From: Planctomycetota bacterium
GTDB taxonomy: Bacteria; Planctomycetota; UBA11346
Length of the DNA stretch: 33,897 bases
Assembly: GCA_027859175.1 (NCBI GenBank)
Contig: JAQIBG010000382.1
Location: 1-33,897, forward strand
Reading direction: 5' to 3'
Position numbers and translations under genes: made by a program
In this document: positions 9,001 through 15,509 of the stretch, piece after piece
Numbering within the stretch: position 1 is the stretch's first letter
Layout: each line of letters opens with the position of its first letter
Notes under the pieces: generated by a model
What the model was told of the DNA's origin: nothing
Seen by the model: the letters and a program-made list of their open reading frames with translations, nothing else
Databases searched by the model: none

Positions 9001-11230
9001 CGTCGCTGGCCCAACCGTAAACGGCAGCGGGATCGATCGCGCTCATGCTGATCTCAGTGACCTCGGTAATGATTTCGCCTGGCGAAACGTTCCAGAATAC
9101 CGGAACCGACTCCCCACTCGTGTTTTCGAGTTCACCAACAATCCAATGCTCGCCAGCGTGCTCAATGATGGCACTGGCTTCCGGTTCTGAGAAATCATCC
9201 CAAGCCAAGTCGATCGCCTGGTAGGGATAGCTGCTCTTGCTGACGACCGTAAAGGTGACGCTGTCAACGGCCGACTCACCGTTATCGAAGTGGGTGGTCA
9301 AGGTCAGCGTGTAGCTGCCTGGGTTGCCTGCGAGCCAACTATATTTTGCGACCCCGCCATCGAGTGGGATGTTGTTCCAGGTGTTGTCATACCCCCCGAC
9401 GCCCGTTACGCCGACATCGAAGCCAGTAGCAGTCACGCCACCGGTGGTAACGGGCAGGCCGGTAACGGCCATTACCTGGCCCTGGGGCACAACCGTGGAC
9501 GCGACGGGGTATGTTACGGTAACATCGTAGCTCGGCTCTTCCCAGCCATCGCCTTGACCCATGTCACCAATGCCGCTGGTTGAAGTGGGCACGAGCAAGC
9601 AGAGCTTATTTCCCTGATCGGTATTGTAGGTTGCGGTGATCCAACGGCCGTCGCCGCTGTCATTCCAAATGCCGCCTGGTTCAACGAAGCGACCCTGCGG
9701 CGGGTCGCTGACCCCAAACAACTCTTCCTTGGCAATTGGGCTGACAAGATAATCGAGCGGTTCGAAGCTATCGAAACCAGTGAAGCCGGCATTAAGATCG
9801 GCGACGCCCGAGAGACCAAGGACGGACCAATCGTCGACCAAGCGCGTTGCAATGAGCATGTTGCCACCGCTACCCGCGCCCTCATACGAAGACTCGTAAA
9901 CATAACCATTAACGCCGAACGGAACCGGGATGCCCGCGGTGCTGGCGCCGTAGGTCGCAAGCGAGCTGAATTCGCCGTCGTTGGCATCAAAGCCCATAAT
10001 ATACGGCGTGCCCACCCCCTGGGCCCAGGCCAAGTCGATTCCGCCAATGCTAGCCTTTGCGGTGTCGAGACTGATTTCACTCGCGGTGTCGACAGACTTG
10101 TCATCGTCATCAATCTGGAACGGCACCTCTTGTCCACTGGTGTCATCATAAACCGAACCGGCGATCTCATAACCGCCATTGACCTTGATTGAGGCGCCGA
10201 AGGAGAGCGTCTCGTCTACCGCTACGCCAAGCTTGGTGGCAAGGAGAGCGTGGACGTCGAGAGTGGTGCCGAGGGTGTTGGTGCTGGTGTTCCACTCGAA
10301 GGCCTTGACCCGAAACCCTGGCTCGGTGTCCGCACCGATGGTCGCATCAGCACCGACGGTGTCACTGAGGATCCAACTGGTCGGGCCGGTCTCGATTTCA
10401 AACACGGCCACCTCTGGCATTTCGTCGGCGGCGATCAGGGCGTCGAGCTCGCTCCCCGATGCGATGACTCCTACGTCGTAGAAAGTGCCGTTGGCGCCAT
10501 CATCCGGGTCGAACACAAACAGGTGGGCCTCGCTCACGCTTGACGCGCTGCCCCACACGACGCCTGCCACGAGACCGTCGCCATTCTGGGCATCCGCAGT
10601 GACGCCGGTGATGGCATCGAGACCGAAGGTCGCTGCGTTGGGATTCAGCACGGTTGGGGTGATCGTATCGCCGGCGTTGTACGTTGCCGTGGTGTCGTAC
10701 TGCCAGATGAGACCAACAGTGGTGTTAGTCGTCAACTCGGCGGTACCGATCACCTGACGCAGGTCGGTACCGTTGGGTTGGCGAACCGACTCAGCCTCGG
10801 CCCAATCGGTGTTAGCCGGTTCCTCGAGCTCAATCACACCATGCGTGTAGGTAACGGCGGCGAGCTCGCAGTCCCACTCACTGGTGAGGTAAGTGCTGCC
10901 ACCGAGATCAAGACCCGCCTGCACGGTCAGCGTGGTGCCGGCGTTCAAACCGTTATCGATGACTGCCTGAGGCACATCCCAAAAGCCTTGGACCACGGTC
11001 TGGCCGTTCGCGGTCTCGGTTGAGGTGCTCAGGGTGTAGGTGTTGCTGCCATCATCGATTTCAATCCAGTGACCGCTGATGCCTGAGTCTTCCGCAAACA
11101 CCGCCTGGAACAGCACCGGTGCGCCCATCTCCACCTTGCCGTCTGTTGGCGGATAGTGAGCCACGTCAGCCGCGCTGAGGGCGCTAGCCAAAAAGGTGAC
11201 GAGCAGGCAGGTGATCAAGCAAGTGCGCAT
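1..11230 (-). CDS. Giant secreted cadherin-like/tandem-95 repeat surface protein, C-terminus beyond window
   Basis: The frame starting at ATG 11230 stays open to the left edge, giving more than 3,740 residues; the stop lies outside. Residues 1-20 (MRTCLITCLLVTFLASALSA) form a typical Sec signal peptide, which fixes the start even though no Shine-Dalgarno is visible. Residues ~140-1660 hold three divergent copies of a ~400-residue module separated by Ig-like domains. Residues ~1667-3525 are about fifteen ~100-residue beta-sandwich units ending in VNDAP/VNDPP-type linkers, the hallmark of cadherin-like/tandem-95 proteins, with many Asp-rich turns that could bind calcium. The last ~210 visible residues contain VGYWIE and VGWNAF motifs, resembling a C-terminal domain of large secreted proteins. 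Such proteins usually serve in adhesion, biofilm matrix or cell-surface structure; the exact role is unknown. A divergent AraC-type regulator lies 346 bp away. Exact domain boundaries are estimates. Confidence 0.9.
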   Translation of the reverse strand, partial: MRTCLITCLLVTFLASALSAADVAHYPPTDGKVEMGAPVLFQAVFAEDSGISGHWIEIDDGSNTYTLSTSTETANGQTVVQGFWDVPQAVIDNGLNAGTTLTVQAGLDLGGSTYLTSEWDCELAAVTYTHGVIELEEPANTDWAEAESVRQPNGTDLRQVIGTAELTTNTTVGLIWQYDTTATYNAGDTITPTVLNPNAATFGLDAITGVTADAQNGDGLVAGVVWGSASSVSEAHLFVFDPDDGANGTFYDVGVIASGSELDALIAADEMPEVAVFEIETGPTSWILSDTVGADATIGADTEPGFRVKAFEWNTSTNTLGTTLDVHALLATKLGVAVDETLSFGASIKVNGGYEIAGSVYDDTSGQEVPFQIDDDDKSVDTASEISLDTAKASIGGIDLAWAQGVGTPYIMGFDANDGEFSSLATYGASTAGIPVPFGVNGYVYESSYEGAGSGGNMLIATRLVDDWSVLGLSGVADLNAGFTGFDSFEPLDYLVSPIAKEELFGVSDPPQGRFVEPGGIWNDSGDGRWITATYNTDQGNKLCLLVPTSTSGIGDMGQGDGWEEPSYDVTVTYPVASTVVPQGQVMAVTGLPVTTGGVTATGFDVGVTGVGGYDNTWNNIPLDGGVAKYSWLAGNPGSYTLTLTTHFDNGESAVDSVTFTVVSKSSYPYQAIDLAWDDFSEPEASAIIEHAGEHWIVGELENTSGESVPVFWNVSPGEIITEVTEISMSAIDPAAVYGWASDVTIIDNKPAITGLVSKPGSIGGREDLIVFVYHIGASTEYYTFSVGTNLDTNDDEPFDPLFMSDGSLVYDDMSSGGHKLTRRTGADFSTATDLHAPLASKLGISLNHSVPTAVDGTTIYGIYVDTGDNHLFYTFDPVADTGSAIAGRPTPSFWGDYDDEEFEITGANANGVVMAAEGENYGTDEIQSESWYRALPGSTNTPFTGLGLNPLEMYVSGLNAEGDAIGGSSSGEGGYPAALLFADDPATPLVVEWEVSPQRWWQLGNGSNPGFLTYGMALQDQGSSTWPALVAEGAFGDFDDVGLFLLIPHSGLGPNAVTIDSGPTAIDLSADPNGTYSVSASDPDSAVANVYIAVDGELMAVDDDGGDGWTPTVDFSDFDNGTYDVTAIATDATGNLLESSPLSVTVTGGSALAIAYPSSGASLPTNHGFPVMVEILALPGTPDELELKLDGSQVNTINTGLTVGAVLDFNLELSSTGSHTIEAILHYDSYSATETTTITVTGATPDYAYDAIRLDPQSGFTASEGSLARLLSGNEIWTVGGSEASASAATFWVLANGQTSAATYAIDMAPAATLAGVTLDKGSWASDVMELDGEPTLLVLGGHDNGDSTEDVWLFAYRPGADLVSNSDDTWKLISHYVDDAPSDNYHDSDPRFLSDGGIILTSYASDVHNVLHVPFSGSFTWGAPANLHTTKISALGGSKDHSFHFDVRGMDITGGYGDETGVTLWYLAGPSGTVADLGNTPTTSWQAGVEADPNGEIDDMAAVADVSGTKTFLLTKEGQTDTEEYIASWVQAGTGGTPSAQAGLSSSGNVVSFEDINAEGDLLGATSLKPQDFWRATIKLSGGPGPQDLNMMVSPSNWSALNPSDPNRFVGVFSSEHLSDRADTATSVPVVLASGAYNDTNDDWNDRAFLLIPGDLPTINTDPRIGSTASPSSHETTYAESDTEDPAAPISWTLHATDDEDDDATLSWSVTDAPDNGSLSTPTSGTGSSFAFSYTPTANYAGDDAIVVTVTDDDGAVATTTVTVTMTPVNDPPVATDDSINVVQDGPAVAFTVLASDVDGPSLTYTVTTSPFKGTIGSDDGDADFTYTPIAGQSGGETFVVTVSDGNLSDTATISVTIAPANVAPVVTVTGNISGLAEGAGSQAIGSITVTDADAATDPIVVTISATDANAVLAASNSGSAVVANSGTNSLTITGPQADIDTVLDGLSYTPDADYFGTETITVGADDLGNNGVGGAQTDSDSFTITLDPTNDAPSFSKGADVTINEDNDGNGAYSVSGWATAMSTGNSYESGQTLSFTVTSTTPSLFDGAITVDPSSGDLVFTLAADANGGPDTVTVEINDNDGTGNNTSSDTFTITITAVNDAPSFDALSDPPAIDEDDGAQSIASFVTGLSPGGGSDESGQTVVFTLTTSNDALFSALPAIDGSGTLAYTVNADQSGDVDVTVQANDQQGANNIFEDTFTISVTAVNDPPTLTLAKTAAEAALTEDDLAAKSFAGFIAASGPGGGGDESGQTVTLSVTGNTNPSLFASAPTINGNALEFTLAAEQNGSADLTIAADDGQGANNTTTDTVTITVNAVNDAPYNTVLPVITPGAGVGQDATVTAGTWSDDIDLAPGTISYSYQWYSNSVASGTGTPVGTDSGTYTLTGSDSFVRAEVTAADDGEGSPGTQSTMVSSAWVRAINQAPVVSITGAPLSTDEDTALSVTLTATDADDDANNIVWSIKTNGALGTAVLNGSAIGASVTYDYTPTADLNGGEATLEITATDEGGAETDTAVAITINPINDAPTFTKGSDVTVAEDIGAHTVSGWATAIAKGPSDESGQTLSFDVTFVNGADASLFAAAPAINPTNGDLTFTPADDAFGVAEMQVVLDDQEGANNTSSAQTFTITITASNDAPEIAVTGSASQTIDEDESDGFAPVTLDGTDIDDDNASLAWSISAAPSLGTATLSTTTGSQTVVNYVPNPNASGSDSFTVSVADDDAASTTQVVSVTITPTNDAPVITAPISLAVGEDASAAPIGGGLDVSDVDGAATATNNVIALSINAGTLATSAAGTTTVTGSGTASVQIDDSAGTTWADVRATLKSLTYTPVADATATATLTITASDGLLSPSKTVSITINPVNDAPVLTIGAGSATQTIDEDATPTAFTTATLNGTDVEDTDSSLQWTIISQASLGTATLSAATGASVDVDYAPTANASGSDAFVLAVSDSKGTKTTQAFAVTIDPANDAPTASNVTAQVTTGGTVDVLIPAEDLDDAQAALTAAHQGDASNATSLTDQGGLVVRYVHDGGVSTSDSFTVVVSDDEPTSASAITVTINVVGDGAGNDAPSLIGPAGLTLAEDAAAKVIPGLQVFDPDSGDTVTVTVSKTGPITLSQGPTVSNLATLAVTPDTNASGSASVVLTATDSAGATDTLTIPVTITAVNDAPTMGSVTQPPQVNEDSGVHSELIGTATTGAANETDTLTGVVLSNSNAALFLSPPKLLVAANGAVTLQYASRKDGYGTAAVSFAISDGSLQTAAFTVNIDVAAGNDPPRFTPGPSLVLPSVNGNYTFANWATGIDGGSGESDVVSFAVTPGNAAITAATLDAAGTLVLTVDGSVTAATQSTTVALSIVMSDGSPADDVTKSASVVVDNTGAPQLAVPATATATAWATDTEIDLDEDTVDDTTVPGVAVVTIINGISVADADSPSLTLTITGSTNTVLGTVGGGESGNVVTLTGSPALIQAALDSGVTYKPAEAAFGPDTISLVLNDGDAGTANATASISVSIAVPVDNSLGDSSSATVDTDVDPDAKPVADFSLLAIPVGLSLTLSDLGIDRLVVTWDPSANAGAGDWRVIAPDEELSSSVGYWIEPGPPITFPAIDAVPAQLMERDLAVGWNAFTVAFGPAVADVPWDLDNLEDGTSNPRELQIHVLVDTDGAGSNPEQALTLGEAYAAGYVEHLIWCLDSAGYTPVIPADAGPVGGGPGDPASVSVISAGKSYMFRALTIPAGGTVKLEVIRVL
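655..6230 (-). repeat. About fifteen tandem cadherin-like/tandem-95 units
   Basis: Linkers of the VNDAP type (forward-strand form close to GGCGCATCGTT) recur near 5908, 5630, 5247, 4912, 4591, 4262, 3950, 3648, 3318, 3006, 2629, 2311, 2019, 1731 and 1408. Spacing is 280-380 bp, about 95-125 residues. Two sequence flavours alternate in blocks. One has ESGQT followed by a GANN/GTGNN turn and DTFTITVTAVNDAP (about 5250-3320). The other is closer to bacterial Ig/cadherin units with FTYTP and YTPDA strands. Copies are diverged at DNA level, so recent slippage or recombination is not evident. Confidence 0.8.
6245..10810 (-). repeat. Three divergent copies of a ~400-residue module in the giant protein
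   Basis: Copy A spans about 10810-9590, copy B 9232-8075 and copy C 7495-6245. Matching landmarks recur in order: an FW/IW strand near the start (GLIWQYD, PVFWNVS, ATFWVLA), a LxVF/WLFAY strand, then a final strand reading CLLVPTS, FLLIPHS or FLLIPGD. Before that end, B and C share VSPQRW/VSPSNW, and LNAEGDAIGG or INAEGDLLGA, which recall HAF-type extracellular repeats (family resemblance is inference). Ig-like domains follow A (about 9530-9240) and B (two, about 8060-7500). DNA identity is low, so this is an old protein-level duplication, not a recent DNA repeat. Confidence 0.65.
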
Positions 11231-11450
11231 AAGGAGAGCCCCGAGGCAGGGATGTGACAACTGGCGCCATTGCAAAAGGCAGGGCGCAGAGGGGCAATTG
11301 ATGCCATGGTATTTCGCTGGTGTATAGAAGAAAACGGCCATGTTGCGATCTGATTGTCACCCATTGTCGCCAGGCATGTCGGAAGGTGCTGTGGCAACTG
11401 TGCTTAGGCTCGCTGTATCACCGCGATGCAGTGACGGCAGCCGGTCATCG

Positions 11451-11564
11451 TTGGATAATTCGGCCGCATTCAACGATGGGCGCAGCCTGCGATCCACGCC
11501 GGAGGCCCTCTGACGCAAGCCAGTCACTGGACGCGTGCTACGATTGTATAAATCGGCCGCATCC
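11451..11564. repeat. Near-identical direct repeat pair upstream of the AraC-type gene
   Basis: Two 21-bp copies, at 11451-11471 and 11544-11564, match at 18 positions and start 93 bp apart. Each begins with TTG, then an AT-rich box (GATAAT or TATAAA), and then shares TCGGCCGCAT, which contains the palindrome CGGCCG. The second copy ends 12 bp before the preferred ATG of the regulator. They could be duplicated operators, for example for autoregulation, or tandem -10 regions. The rest of the 346-bp gap 11231-11576 shows no other structure I can support and no convincing promoter for the giant gene. Confidence 0.5.
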
Positions 11565-11576
11565 TATCCTGTTGGC

Positions 11577-12473
11577 ATGCCGCAATGGCCACACGATCCC
11601 GCATCTGATCTAACTCCGCTGGTGTGCCGGATCGACACGGACCACGGTGGCCAAACGCCGTTGCGGCTGCGCATAAGCCGACCAACGCACCCCGATCTGC
11701 ACGGGGCCGGCGTGCATATGTTCAGCGGTTTGCCGCATAAAAACCAGGCCCTCGCGGTGCGCTGGCTGCCCGACTGTTCGGTTGGCCTGCTGGCCTGCTG
11801 TGGCGCGGCAACACGCGTGGTGGTGGTTGGAGCCCGCGCCCGCGCCCTCATGACCTCCCTGCCAAGCTGCCGGTTCATTGTGGGGGCCTTCATCCATCCA
11901 GGCTTCTGCCAATCCGTGTTAGGACAGGCCGGGGATGTGCTGTTCGAACAGGCGCAGGCACTGGAGGCACTGTGGGACGGCCCCCGTGTAACGCGCCTGG
12001 TACACGAGCTTAGCCAACATCAGGATACCGATGGGGCGCTGATGGCTCTGGAACAGGTGTTGGCCGAAGGCCTTACGCGGGAGACGGCGTGCAGCCTGGT
12101 CACCGACGCATGTCGATTGATTGAAGCCGACAATGGCCAAACGGCCTTGCCGGCAATTGCTGCGCGCCTCGGTTGTAGCGAGCGCCATTTGCGCCGGGAG
12201 TTTCGCCACCACACCGGCCACAGCGTCAAGGGCATTGCGCGCTGCCTGCGCCTGCGGGCCGTGCTGAGCGCCATTGCCGAGCTGGAACACGAAGCCCTGG
12301 GTTGGCGCGATCTAGCGGCCGAATACGGCTTCAGTGATCAAAGCCACCTCATTGCCGAATTCCGCCAGATGCTCGGCATCACGCCATCGGCCCTGGCGGC
12401 GGCGCTTAAGCTCGGCGCTACGATACAGTCTGGCATGCTGATTACGGCTGAAACGAATCAGCAAACTGCTTGA
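11577..12473 (+). CDS. AraC-family transcriptional regulator
   Basis: A 298-residue DNA-binding regulator. The C-terminal third (about residues 170-275) has the two helix-turn-helix motifs of the AraC family: IAARLGCSERHLRREFRHHTG, then DLAAEYGFSDQSHLIAEFRQM followed by GITPSAL. The N-terminal ~150 residues are a divergent sensor-like domain with no identifiable ligand motif. ATG 11577 is preferred. A GTG at 11535 would add 14 residues but would place an AT-rich -10-like box inside the gene. It is divergent from the giant surface-protein gene, so that gene is a natural candidate target (inference). Its last 32 bp overlap the end of the convergent small membrane protein gene. Confidence 0.85.
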   Translation: MPQWPHDPASDLTPLVCRIDTDHGGQTPLRLRISRPTHPDLHGAGVHMFSGLPHKNQALAVRWLPDCSVGLLACCGAATRVVVVGARARALMTSLPSCRFIVGAFIHPGFCQSVLGQAGDVLFEQAQALEALWDGPRVTRLVHELSQHQDTDGALMALEQVLAEGLTRETACSLVTDACRLIEADNGQTALPAIAARLGCSERHLRREFRHHTGHSVKGIARCLRLRAVLSAIAELEHEALGWRDLAAEYGFSDQSHLIAEFRQMLGITPSALAAALKLGATIQSGMLITAETNQQTA

Positions 12474-12867
12474 GCAGGCGCTGGCCCTCTTCGGTGTGAT
12501 AGCGGTTCACGGTTGCCACTTGAGCGGCCGTTAAGGGTTTGCCGGTAGGCGGCAGGGGCGGGGTGTGTGCATTCTCACCGCCGCCCATGAGTGGGAAGAT
12601 CAGCGGATAGCCCTGGGCCATTGGGACATCGGGGTGGGTGTAGGCGCGGTAATAGGTGACGCCGTCGCGCTCAATACTGGGCAGGTCATCGCGCCGCGCC
12701 GGAACGATGATCAGCCGCCCGGGGTCATAACCGGTGTCTTGCACCGCGATATAGGTGCGGGGAAATTGGTCCCACCCGGCCAGCTCACCGTCGCCACTGC
12801 CCATCACAAGCAGCATGCCGCCGGCGATGAGGATCAAAATCAGGCCGCTTATGATAATCGCCTTCAT
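12442..12867 (-). CDS. Small membrane-anchored hypothetical protein
   Basis: A 141-residue protein with one N-terminal hydrophobic segment (KAIIISGLILILIAGGMLLV, residues 2-21). This is a signal anchor or uncleaved signal peptide, leaving a ~115-residue domain outside the cytoplasm. ATG 12867 is chosen over an upstream in-frame start at 12972 because it directly precedes the hydrophobic segment and has a purine-rich GAGGGGG ribosome site about 8 bp upstream. The soluble part is rich in Pro and Gly, with a TYYRAYTHPDVP stretch and a C-terminal helix. I recognise no family. The gene is convergent with the AraC-type regulator, overlapping by 32 bp, and divergent from the hybrid kinase across a 198-bp gap in which nothing else was identified. 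Confidence 0.6.
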   Translation of the reverse strand: MKAIIISGLILILIAGGMLLVMGSGDGELAGWDQFPRTYIAVQDTGYDPGRLIIVPARRDDLPSIERDGVTYYRAYTHPDVPMAQGYPLIFPLMGGGENAHTPPLPPTGKPLTAAQVATVNRYHTEEGQRLLKQFADSFQP

Positions 12868-13065
12868 GAGTGCGCCCCCTCGTTGGTGTAGGCTGCCAAA
12901 GCTGTGTATTGATAGTGCGCGAACGGTTGCGCAAGTGCAAGAGGCACTCTCGCTCGGCAAGCATGCGCACACCGAGCAGCCCCTTCCGTGGCTACTTGTG
13001 TTCCTTTAGGCCCTGCGTAGTTTGTACTTCGGCTCCGCCCTTGATGCCACAGGCCGCCTCATTCC

Positions 13066-15501
13066 ATGACCACTCAAACACCCGCGCTCGATCTCCTGGC
13101 CCCCGCCTCCTCGCCAAAACGGCAGTGGCTTGGCATGGCGTTGCTTGCCTTGGGCTATGTGGCGCTCAGCTGGCTGGGGCTGCGCTTCGCCGTTATTGAT
13201 TCGCAGATTTCCCCGGTGTGGCCTGCGGCCGGCCTCGCGCTCGGCGTGATGTTGCGCTGGGGTTGGCGCCTGTGGCCCGGCGTCTTTGTCGGCGCCTTTG
13301 TTATCAACGTGATGCTGGGCGGGCCTGTGTCGGCCGCGGTGATGGCAGCCGGTAACACCGGCTCGGCTTTGATGGCGATTGCGCTGCTGCGGCATGCACG
13401 CTTCCGGGCCAATCTCCCCTCGCCCCGTGACGTTTTGCTGTTCTCAATCCTCGGTGGCGGCTCCGCTACCATGGTGGCGGCCACCGTTGGCGTTGTCACC
13501 GGCACCCTCAGCAAGGGTGCACCCTGGGACCAGGCCACGATGTCCTGGGTCACGTGGTGGCTGGGTGATTGCATCGGCGTTCTGCTGCTCGGGCCGGTGG
13601 TACTGCTGGTGCCCTTGCGGCGCGCGCAATGGCCCAGCGTCAAAATCCCCGAGTTGGTGCTGGCGTTGCTGACCGGTCTCGGTGTTTCGGTCACCGTGTT
13701 CTGGATCGCCGGTGACCGCGCCGAGTCGCCCTTGTCCTTCTTATTATGGCCGGTGCTCGCGTGGTCGGCCCTGCGCCTGGGGCGCGTTGTCACCTCGTTG
13801 GCCATTCTCCTTGCCGCCATCATTGCGATTACCGGGTCGGTTCGGGGCTTCGGCGTGTTTGGCGGCTTTGCCGATCTCAATCACGAGTGGGTGGTGCTGC
13901 AGGCCTATCTGGTTTCAAGCGCGGTGCCGGTTTTGGTACTCTGCGCCGCCGTTGACCAACTGCGTGGCGCCCAACAGCACCTGCGGTTAACTCAACACGG
14001 CATCGATAGCGCCGCCGACGGCGTGGTGTGGCTCGATCCGCGCGGCAACTTGGTCCAAGCCAATGAAGCCTTTGCTGAATTGATGCGCGGGCCTCTGAGC
14101 GCCCTGCTTGGTCACCATTTCAATGACACCTGTGTGCGCATGGATCACGAACAGTGGCAAAAACTGCTGACGATGGTGGCCGAGCGCGGACGCGCTGTGC
14201 GCCAAATCGACCTGCTCGCCTTTGACGGCAATAGGGTTCCAGCGGAGCTCAGTGCCACGGCTGTGGTTGAGGATGATGCGACCTATACCTGCCTGATCCT
14301 GCGCGACCTGCGTGATCGTCAGGTGTTTGAAGAGCACCTGTACCAGACCCAGAAGATGGAAGCCATTGGCCGTCTCGCCGACGGCATTGCGCATGACTTC
14401 AACAACATGCTGGCAGCCATCTACGGCAACGCTGAGTTATTGCAGATGCAGATGGAGTCGCGCGGCGATGATTGCCGATATATCAATAATATCGTGCTCA
14501 CCTGTGAGCGCGCGCGCGAACTAACCAATCAACTGATGGTGTTTAGTCGCAAGAATCGCGACAAGCCCCAGATTGTTGATCTCGTCCAATTGGTGCAGCA
14601 GGCGGTGGAACTCAATCGCCGGGTGATCCCAGAATCCATCGGCATCGAACATCAACCGCACTATGAAATCCTGTTGATTGAGGCCGACCCGGCACGCATC
14701 AGCCAATTGGTGATGAACCTGATGCTCAATGCGCGTGATGCGATGCCTGGCGGCGGGCGCATTCACATTGCCACCGAGGCCGTAACCATCGATGAAACCC
14801 GGGCCGCAAAATGGCCCGACGCCACTGCCGGCACCTTCCATCGCTTGAGCGTAGACGACAGCGGGGTTGGCATCAGCAGCGACGCCTTGGCGCATATTTT
14901 TGAACCATTTTTTACAACTAAAGAAGCCGGCAGCGGCACCGGCCTTGGGCTCGCCATTGTGCACGGCATTGCCCACAGCGCGGGGGGCTTTGTGTCGGTG
15001 GAAAGCGCCAAGGGGCGCGGCACCCGCTTTGAGGTGTACCTGCCGGCCGCTACCGGCCCGCGCGAGCACACCACCTCTGGGCGTTTGTCGACCAGCGCTA
15101 TTTCACGCATTGGCGCCGGCAAACACGCGCTGCTGGTTGAAGACGACGAACGCGTGCTGGAATTAGTGCGGGAAGTTTTAGAACGCTCCGGCTTTAGCGT
15201 CGACGTGGCCACCAATGGTAAAGACGGACTGCTTGCGGTTGACCACAAGGCTGGCGGCTACGACCTAGTGGTTACCGACCTAGTGATGCCCGACCTGGGT
15301 GGCGTAGACATGGCCACCGGAATCCGCGAACGTGCCGGCACCCTGCCGGTGCTCTTCATGAGCGGCTATGGTGACAACGAGGTCACTGGCACCAACGAGG
15401 ATGGCATGGCGCCGAACTGCGCCTTTATCGGTAAGCCATTTACCATCGGTGATTTTACCGAAACGGTGCGCGGGTTGATGAATCCTAAGCCTAAGTTGTA
15501 G
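13066..15501 (+). CDS. MASE1-PAS hybrid sensor histidine kinase with C-terminal receiver
   Basis: An 811-residue inner-membrane sensor. Residues ~20-300 form a MASE1-type multi-pass membrane domain (SPVWPAAGLALG motif, about eight hydrophobic helices), a sensory module whose ligand is usually unknown. A PAS domain follows (~305-425). The HisKA dimerisation/phosphoacceptor helix carries H443 in GIAHDFNNML. The HATPase_c domain shows the N box (LMLNARDAM, N555), G1 (DDSGVG, D598) and G2 (GSGTGLGL). The C-terminal receiver has acidic residues in VEDDE, phosphoacceptor D738 (VTDLVMPD) and a conserved Lys in GKPF. All catalytic residues are present, so it should autophosphorylate and pass phosphate to its own receiver. 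A downstream phosphotransfer partner is not obvious here. No clear Shine-Dalgarno precedes the ATG. Confidence 0.93.
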   Translation: MTTQTPALDLLAPASSPKRQWLGMALLALGYVALSWLGLRFAVIDSQISPVWPAAGLALGVMLRWGWRLWPGVFVGAFVINVMLGGPVSAAVMAAGNTGSALMAIALLRHARFRANLPSPRDVLLFSILGGGSATMVAATVGVVTGTLSKGAPWDQATMSWVTWWLGDCIGVLLLGPVVLLVPLRRAQWPSVKIPELVLALLTGLGVSVTVFWIAGDRAESPLSFLLWPVLAWSALRLGRVVTSLAILLAAIIAITGSVRGFGVFGGFADLNHEWVVLQAYLVSSAVPVLVLCAAVDQLRGAQQHLRLTQHGIDSAADGVVWLDPRGNLVQANEAFAELMRGPLSALLGHHFNDTCVRMDHEQWQKLLTMVAERGRAVRQIDLLAFDGNRVPAELSATAVVEDDATYTCLILRDLRDRQVFEEHLYQTQKMEAIGRLADGIAHDFNNMLAAIYGNAELLQMQMESRGDDCRYINNIVLTCERARELTNQLMVFSRKNRDKPQIVDLVQLVQQAVELNRRVIPESIGIEHQPHYEILLIEADPARISQLVMNLMLNARDAMPGGGRIHIATEAVTIDETRAAKWPDATAGTFHRLSVDDSGVGISSDALAHIFEPFFTTKEAGSGTGLGLAIVHGIAHSAGGFVSVESAKGRGTRFEVYLPAATGPREHTTSGRLSTSAISRIGAGKHALLVEDDERVLELVREVLERSGFSVDVATNGKDGLLAVDHKAGGYDLVVTDLVMPDLGGVDMATGIRERAGTLPVLFMSGYGDNEVTGTNEDGMAPNCAFIGKPFTIGDFTETVRGLMNPKPKL

Positions 15502-15509
15502 GCCTTTCT

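Noticed and set aside
185-11023. Many plus-strand open frames of 60-320 codons, and short minus-strand ones
   Set aside because: They lie antisense to, or out of frame with, the giant repeat gene. They have low-complexity Val/Thr/Ser or Gly/Ala composition from its codon pattern and no family motifs.
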